Positions 7,164 to 11,166 of a stretch of DNA of 11,166 nt are shown here, piece after piece; position 1 is the stretch's first letter, and each line of letters opens with the position of its first letter. Position numbers and translations under genes: made by a program. The notes under the pieces are model-generated. The model was not told the origin of the DNA, searched no databases, and was given only the letters and a program-made list of their open reading frames with translations. The DNA is from Candidatus Phascolarctobacterium caballi (lineage in GTDB: Bacteria; Bacillota; Negativicutes; Acidaminococcales; Acidaminococcaceae). The DNA lies in the NCBI GenBank assembly GCA_018065225.1, contig JAGHTS010000249.1, positions 1 to 11,166 of the forward strand, given 5' to 3'.

Positions 7164-9616
7164 AAATTTTAATTAGTGGTGGTGGTACTGGCGGGCATAT
7201 TTATCCGGCACTTACCATAGCAGATGAAATAAAAAATATAATACCAGATGCAGAGATTATTTTTGTTGGAACAGTAACGGGATTGGAAAGAGATATTGTA
7301 CCTCGTTATGGTTATGAGATGCGTTTTGTGGAGGTTGCAGGTTTTAAACGCAGTTTGAGTTTTGATACTTTACATAGTGTGTATTTGCTGTATAAAGGAT
7401 TGAAACAAGCAAAAAAGTTAATTAAAATTGAAAAGCCGGATTTAGTTATTGGTACTGGTGGTTATGTATGCGGACCAATTGTTTATCAAGCGGCTAAGGC
7501 AGGTATACCTACTTGTATTCAGGAACAAAATGCAATGCCCGGGATAACTAATAAAATTTTGGCACATTATGTGGATAAAATTTTTTTGGGATATGAAGAA
7601 GGTAAAAAATATTTCAAAACACATAGTCAAATTGTAAATAGTGGGAACCCTATACGTAAAGAAATCTTACAATATACACGTTTGTCAGGAATAGAAGAAT
7701 TGCGTCTTAATGATGGGATGAAAACCATATTGGTTTTTGGTGGTAGTCGTGGTGCGAGAAGCATTAATAATGCAATGGTTGATATTGAATTGGCATTAAG
7801 CGGTAAGGATAATGTGCAGGTATTACACGCAACAGGCGAAGCAAATTATACTGAACATATGAAAGCTTTAGGGGCAAGAGGGGGAGTTAAAGATAATATC
7901 CATATTGTTTCGTATTTGCATAATATGCCGGCAGCATTGTCTGTTGCTGATTTGGTAATTTGCCGGGCCGGTGCGATTGGATTAGCGGAAATTACTGCGA
8001 AAGGAATACCTTCTATTTTGATTCCGTTTCCTTTTGCAACTGCCAATCATCAAGAGTTTAATGCACGGGTTTTGGAAGATAAGGGTGCAGCAAAAGTTAT
8101 TTTAGATAAAGAACTTGACAGTAAAAAATTATTTGATGAAGTAGAAAATTTAATAAATGATTCAGAAAAATTACAAAATATGCGTGTGGCGGCATTGTCA
8201 ATGGGAAAACCTATTGCAGGAGAAAATATCGCTCGTCAAGCTTTAGGTGTATGGGCATTAAATTCTAAAAAACCTCATTTTGTAGGTATTGGTGGGGCAG
8301 GTATGAGTGCTATTGCCAGTGTGCTTTTATCAAAAGGAATTAAAGTCAGTGGTAGTGATTCAAATAATAGCAATATAGTTGAACGTCTTACTAAAGAGGG
8401 GGCAAAAATAACGATTGGGCATGATGCTAAAAATGTTGCTGATGCAGATTATTTGGTATTAAGCTCGGCAATCAAGCAAAATAACCCGGAAGTTATTGTG
8501 GCAAAAGAAAAAAAGATACCTGTACTCCATCGCAGTGATGTGTTAAGTTGGATAATTAACGATGGTGTAGGAGTTACTGTAGCTGGTGCGCATGGCAAAA
8601 CGACGACAACAGCGATGCTTGCATTTATTGCAAAACATGCTGATATAGGAGCTACGGCATTGGTAGGCGGAGATGTGGAGCAACTTGGAGGTAATGCGAT
8701 TAGCGGCACAGGAAAGTATGTTATAGCGGAAGCTGATGAAAGTGATGGTTCTTTTTTGAAATTCAATCCGGGGATTGCTGTGGTGACAAATATTGAAGAT
8801 GACCATTTGGATTATTACGGCAATGTTGAAAATATTTATTTGGCATTCAAGCAATATATAAATAATGTTAAATCAGGAGGGATGGCAGTATTATGTGCAG
8901 ATAATCCCAAATTATCCAAACTTGTTAAAGAAATTAGTATTCCTGTTGTCACTTATGGTATTGATAATGGAGATTATACAGCGAAAAATATAAGGTATGA
9001 GAAAAACGGAACCAAGTATGATTTGTATGTAGGCAATAATTTTTTGACAGAGGTTAATTTAATTGTTCCGGGCATACATAATGTTCAAAACAGTATAGGA
9101 GCATTTGTTACTGCAACAATTATGGGGATTGAACGAAATAAAATTTTAGATGCGCTGGCGATGTTTACTGGTGCAAAACGCCGTTTTGAAACAAAAGCGA
9201 AAGTAAATGATATATGGTTTGTAGATGATTATGCTCACCATCCGACAGAAATTAAAGCAGTTTTGAAAGCTGCAAAACAAACAGGATCAAAAAGGATTGT
9301 TGTATGTTTTCAACCACACCGTTACACGAGAACAAAACTTTTATTACAGGAATTTATACATGCATTTGATGATTGTGATATTTTGGCGGTAACCGATGTA
9401 TATGCCGCCAGCGAAGATGTCTTGGAGGGCGGGACAAGTGATGTGCTTGTTGATGCTATCAAAAAAGGAACAGGTATGAATGTTAAATATACCCCAAGTT
9501 ATGATGATGCTTTTCAATACTTAAAAGATATTATTCGTCCCGGTGATTTGGTTATGAGTATTGGTGCCGGACGTGCCGATTTGGTAATAGAGCATTTAAT
9601 AAAGGAGATGAAATAA
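7160..9616 (+). CDS. murG-murC: MurG-MurC fusion: lipid II GlcNAc-transferase joined to UDP-MurNAc--L-alanine ligase
   Basis: One 818-residue frame holds two complete enzymes. Residues 1 to about 365 are MurG, the membrane-associated GT-B transferase that adds GlcNAc to lipid I: GGGTGGHIYPAL (7-18), GTGGYVCGP (98-106), QEQNAMPG (121-128), GGSRGAR (194-200), and CRAGAIGLAEI (268-278) with ANHQEFNAR (295-303). Residues about 371-818 are MurC, which adds L-alanine to UDP-MurNAc: HFVGIGGAGMSAIA (373-386), GAHGKTTTT (476-484), EADESDGSF (524-532), NIEDDHLDYYG (544-554), RRFE (674-677), DDYAHHPTE (689-697) and FQPHRYTR (717-724). Each part has near-normal length, and the linker is only about six residues. 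No stop codon, ribosome binding site or suitable start exists at the junction near base 8260; the nearest in-frame ATGs are at 8198 and 8303. A 4-base overlap couples it to murD. Confidence 0.94.
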   Translation: MKILISGGGTGGHIYPALTIADEIKNIIPDAEIIFVGTVTGLERDIVPRYGYEMRFVEVAGFKRSLSFDTLHSVYLLYKGLKQAKKLIKIEKPDLVIGTGGYVCGPIVYQAAKAGIPTCIQEQNAMPGITNKILAHYVDKIFLGYEEGKKYFKTHSQIVNSGNPIRKEILQYTRLSGIEELRLNDGMKTILVFGGSRGARSINNAMVDIELALSGKDNVQVLHATGEANYTEHMKALGARGGVKDNIHIVSYLHNMPAALSVADLVICRAGAIGLAEITAKGIPSILIPFPFATANHQEFNARVLEDKGAAKVILDKELDSKKLFDEVENLINDSEKLQNMRVAALSMGKPIAGENIARQALGVWALNSKKPHFVGIGGAGMSAIASVLLSKGIKVSGSDSNNSNIVERLTKEGAKITIGHDAKNVADADYLVLSSAIKQNNPEVIVAKEKKIPVLHRSDVLSWIINDGVGVTVAGAHGKTTTTAMLAFIAKHADIGATALVGGDVEQLGGNAISGTGKYVIAEADESDGSFLKFNPGIAVVTNIEDDHLDYYGNVENIYLAFKQYINNVKSGGMAVLCADNPKLSKLVKEISIPVVTYGIDNGDYTAKNIRYEKNGTKYDLYVGNNFLTEVNLIVPGIHNVQNSIGAFVTATIMGIERNKILDALAMFTGAKRRFETKAKVNDIWFVDDYAHHPTEIKAVLKAAKQTGSKRIVVCFQPHRYTRTKLLLQEFIHAFDDCDILAVTDVYAASEDVLEGGTSDVLVDAIKKGTGMNVKYTPSYDDAFQYLKDIIRPGDLVMSIGAGRADLVIEHLIKEMK
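9601..9607 (+). promoter_or_regulatory. Shine-Dalgarno site of ddl inside the murC end
   Basis: AAAGGAG lies within the last codons of the murG-murC frame, 10 bases before the ddl ATG at 9618, and supports that start. Confidence 0.7.
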
Positions 9617-9617
9617 A

Positions 9618-10556
9618 ATGGATAAAAAAACTAAAATTGCAGTATTAATGGGAGGCCCGTCAAAAGAGGCGGAAATTAGCCGTAATACTGGTACAGCAAT
9701 TTACAATGCCTTAAAAGAAAAAGGATACAATGTAATTCCAATGGAGCTACAACCATCATCATTGTTGTATGATTTAAAGGAGAATAATGTTGAAATAGTA
9801 TTTAATGCTTTGCACGGACTGTATGGTGAAGATGGCAGGATTCAAAGTATTTTGGAATCTGTTGGTATTCCTTATACTGGAAGTGGTGTATTGGCGTCGG
9901 CTGTTTCTATGGACAAAAGCGCTACTAAAAGATATTTGAGTGTGGAAAAAATTTCTACACCACAATACAAAATTTTTAATAAGCGTTTTGATAAAGATTT
10001 GGATAAGATCGTAAAAATTATAGAGCAGGAATTTACAGTTCCATTGGTGATTAAGCCGGCAAGTCAGGGAAGCAGTATAGGTGTAGAAATTGTTAAAGAT
10101 AAAAATTTGGTAAAAGATGCAGTGAAGAATTGTTTTGGTTATTGCGATAATATTGTGGTTGAAGAATATATTAAGGGAAAAGAACTGACTTGCGGTGTTA
10201 TGGAAAAAGACGGAGAAATTATTGCTTTACCAATTGTCTGGATTGCCCCGCATACAGGCGCGTATGATTATTACAGTAAATATACAAAGGGGGCAACGGA
10301 TTACCATTGCCCGGCACCTTTGCCTGAAGAAGTGACTGCGGAAGTTCAAAAATTGGCAAAAGACACTTATTGTGTTTTGGGGCTTAGCGGTGTAGCAAGA
10401 ATTGATTTGATGTTAGATGAAAAAAATAAGCCCTATGTCTTGGAGGCAAATACAGTACCGGGTATGACAGGTACAAGCTTAGTGCCAAAAATGGCAGCGG
10501 CAATGGGTATATCCTTTGCTGAGTTATGTGAAATGATTTTGTTGGGAGCAAAATAA
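9618..10556 (+). CDS. ddl: D-alanine--D-alanine ligase
   Basis: Ddl is an ATP-grasp enzyme that joins two D-alanines to make the dipeptide used by MurF. The 312-residue product is close to the short DdlB length. Motifs are GGPSKEAEIS (12-21), HGLYGEDGRIQ (66-76), YTGSG (86-90), MDK (98-100), IKPASQGSSIGV (145-156), VEEYIKGKELT (181-191), the omega-loop YDYYSKY (216-222), RIDLMLD (261-267) and LEANTVPGMTGTSLVPK (275-291). The tyrosine-containing omega-loop is the form seen in D-Ala-D-Ala rather than D-Ala-D-Lac ligases, so ordinary D-Ala ends are predicted. It follows murG-murC by one base. In many clusters murB lies between murC and ddl; here it does not. Confidence 0.95.
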   Translation: MDKKTKIAVLMGGPSKEAEISRNTGTAIYNALKEKGYNVIPMELQPSSLLYDLKENNVEIVFNALHGLYGEDGRIQSILESVGIPYTGSGVLASAVSMDKSATKRYLSVEKISTPQYKIFNKRFDKDLDKIVKIIEQEFTVPLVIKPASQGSSIGVEIVKDKNLVKDAVKNCFGYCDNIVVEEYIKGKELTCGVMEKDGEIIALPIVWIAPHTGAYDYYSKYTKGATDYHCPAPLPEEVTAEVQKLAKDTYCVLGLSGVARIDLMLDEKNKPYVLEANTVPGMTGTSLVPKMAAAMGISFAELCEMILLGAK

Positions 10557-10567
10557 GGGGAATAGAA

Positions 10568-11166
10568 GTGTTAAACCAAACAATTAGGAGTGAATTGAAA
10601 AAAAGACGCAAACACAGACGTTGGAGACGTTTGCGTAATTTTTTTATTTTCTCTTTAATTGCAGGAACAATGTGGCAGGCATGGAATCATGTACATGACC
10701 CAAATTTTGCTTTTGGCAGTATACAAGTAAGTGGCACAAGAAAACTTTCTAATGATGAAATTTTGCAGATGTCAAATTGTAGCAGACCTATAAATATAAT
10801 TAACTTAAGTACTTCCAAGATAGAAAAAGCTATTAAAAATGATGTTAGGTTTATAAGCGGCAAATGCCGGTACGAATGGCCGGGTGTTTTGCATGTTACA
10901 GTCATTGAGCGTTCGCCGGCACTTTATGTAAGTGATAATTACGGCTCGTATGTAAAAGTTGATTATGAAGGAATAATTATGAGCGTAACAAAGGGTGTGC
11001 CGGACAGTTATGCTCCTGTATTAGTTAATGAATATCAGGAAAATGTTTTTATTGGGGGTAAAGTAAATAGTCCAAGAATCCTTGCAATATTAAAATTTAT
11101 GAACGGACTTACTTTTGATGCCTGTCATCAGTTTTCGGAAATACGTGTTGATGAGCATAATAATTT
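10568..11166 (+). CDS. ftsQ: FtsQ/DivIB cell division protein, 3' end outside the window
   Basis: FtsQ (DivIB) is a bitopic divisome scaffold that binds FtsL and FtsB/DivIC. The visible 199 codons have no stop and run off the right edge. Residues 11-23 are very basic (KKRRKHRRWRRLR), followed by one hydrophobic segment at about 25-39, which fits an inside-positive signal anchor. Residues 48-120 form a POTRA-like domain: FGSIQVSGTRKLSNDEIL, then the EWPGVLHVTVIERSPAL strand pattern, then VDYEGII at 131-137. I place the start at GTG 10568, preceded by AAGGGG at 10555-10560. A TTG at 10595, behind AGGAGTGA, is an alternative that removes nine residues. It begins 11 bases after ddl, the usual ddl-ftsQ order. 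The gene symbol rests on domain layout and context. Confidence 0.87.
   Translation, partial: MLNQTIRSELKKRRKHRRWRRLRNFFIFSLIAGTMWQAWNHVHDPNFAFGSIQVSGTRKLSNDEILQMSNCSRPINIINLSTSKIEKAIKNDVRFISGKCRYEWPGVLHVTVIERSPALYVSDNYGSYVKVDYEGIIMSVTKGVPDSYAPVLVNEYQENVFIGGKVNSPRILAILKFMNGLTFDACHQFSEIRVDEHNN
10598..10645 (+). terminator. Terminator-shaped hairpin inside the 5' part of ftsQ
   Basis: ACGCAAAC (10606-10613) pairs perfectly with GTTTGCGT (10629-10636) across a 15-base loop. A seven-A run (10598-10604) lies before the stem and a seven-T run (10639-10645) just after it, so the stem can extend past a small internal mismatch. The structure resembles an intrinsic terminator. It lies in ftsQ codons for the basic tail and the start of the membrane segment, so active translation would prevent it from folding. 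It may be a chance result of Arg/Lys and Phe codons in AT-rich DNA. Confidence 0.35.

Noticed and set aside
8180..8305. Possible sequencing error creating the murG-murC fusion
   Set aside because: Both halves share the same frame, so no indel is needed to explain it, and murC has no independent start or ribosome binding site here. A mutated stop codon cannot be wholly excluded without reads.
1..11166. Search for a novel accessory system, mobile element, CRISPR array or RNA gene
   Set aside because: All but very short gaps are filled by cell wall and division genes with even composition; no transposase, integrase, spaced repeat array, tRNA or rRNA pattern was seen.

Overview
The window is a stretch of a bacterial dcw (division and cell wall) cluster. 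All genes lie on the + strand, tightly packed and often overlapping by 4 to 8 bases. The order is mraZ, rsmH, ftsL, murE, murF, mraY, murD, a fused murG-murC, ddl and the 5' part of ftsQ, which runs off the right edge. No stretch over 50 bases lies between genes, and I see no RNA gene, mobile element or CRISPR array.

The DNA is AT-rich, with strong Shine-Dalgarno sites and MraZ at the head of the cluster, which fits a Firmicute. MurE carries the DNPR signature of meso-diaminopimelate-adding enzymes. Keeping murG, murC, ddl and ftsQ together in one run is more like diderm bacteria than Bacilli or Clostridia. I therefore infer a diderm Firmicute of the Negativicutes type (Acidaminococcaceae/Veillonellaceae-like). 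This is inference from protein resemblance and gene order, not proof.

Layout: bases 1-49 hold a likely -10 box, three 10-bp-phased repeats resembling MraZ operators, and a strong ribosome binding site. Bases 50-2033 hold the regulator mraZ, the 16S rRNA methylase rsmH and the membrane divisome protein ftsL. A perfect 11-bp hairpin follows, where ftsI (the division transpeptidase) usually sits. Bases 2077-9616 encode the cytoplasmic and lipid-linked steps of peptidoglycan precursor synthesis: MurC (L-Ala), MurD (D-Glu), MurE (mDAP), MurF (D-Ala-D-Ala), MraY (lipid I) and MurG (lipid II). Ddl, at 9618-10556, supplies the D-Ala-D-Ala for MurF. FtsQ then returns to the divisome.

The window is essentially housekeeping and I do not see a new defence or mobile system. 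The most unusual points are the single-polypeptide MurG-MurC fusion, the absence of ftsI, ftsW and murB from their usual places, the hairpin in the ftsI slot, a terminator-shaped hairpin inside the start of ftsQ, and the well-phased MraZ-box-like repeats upstream of mraZ.
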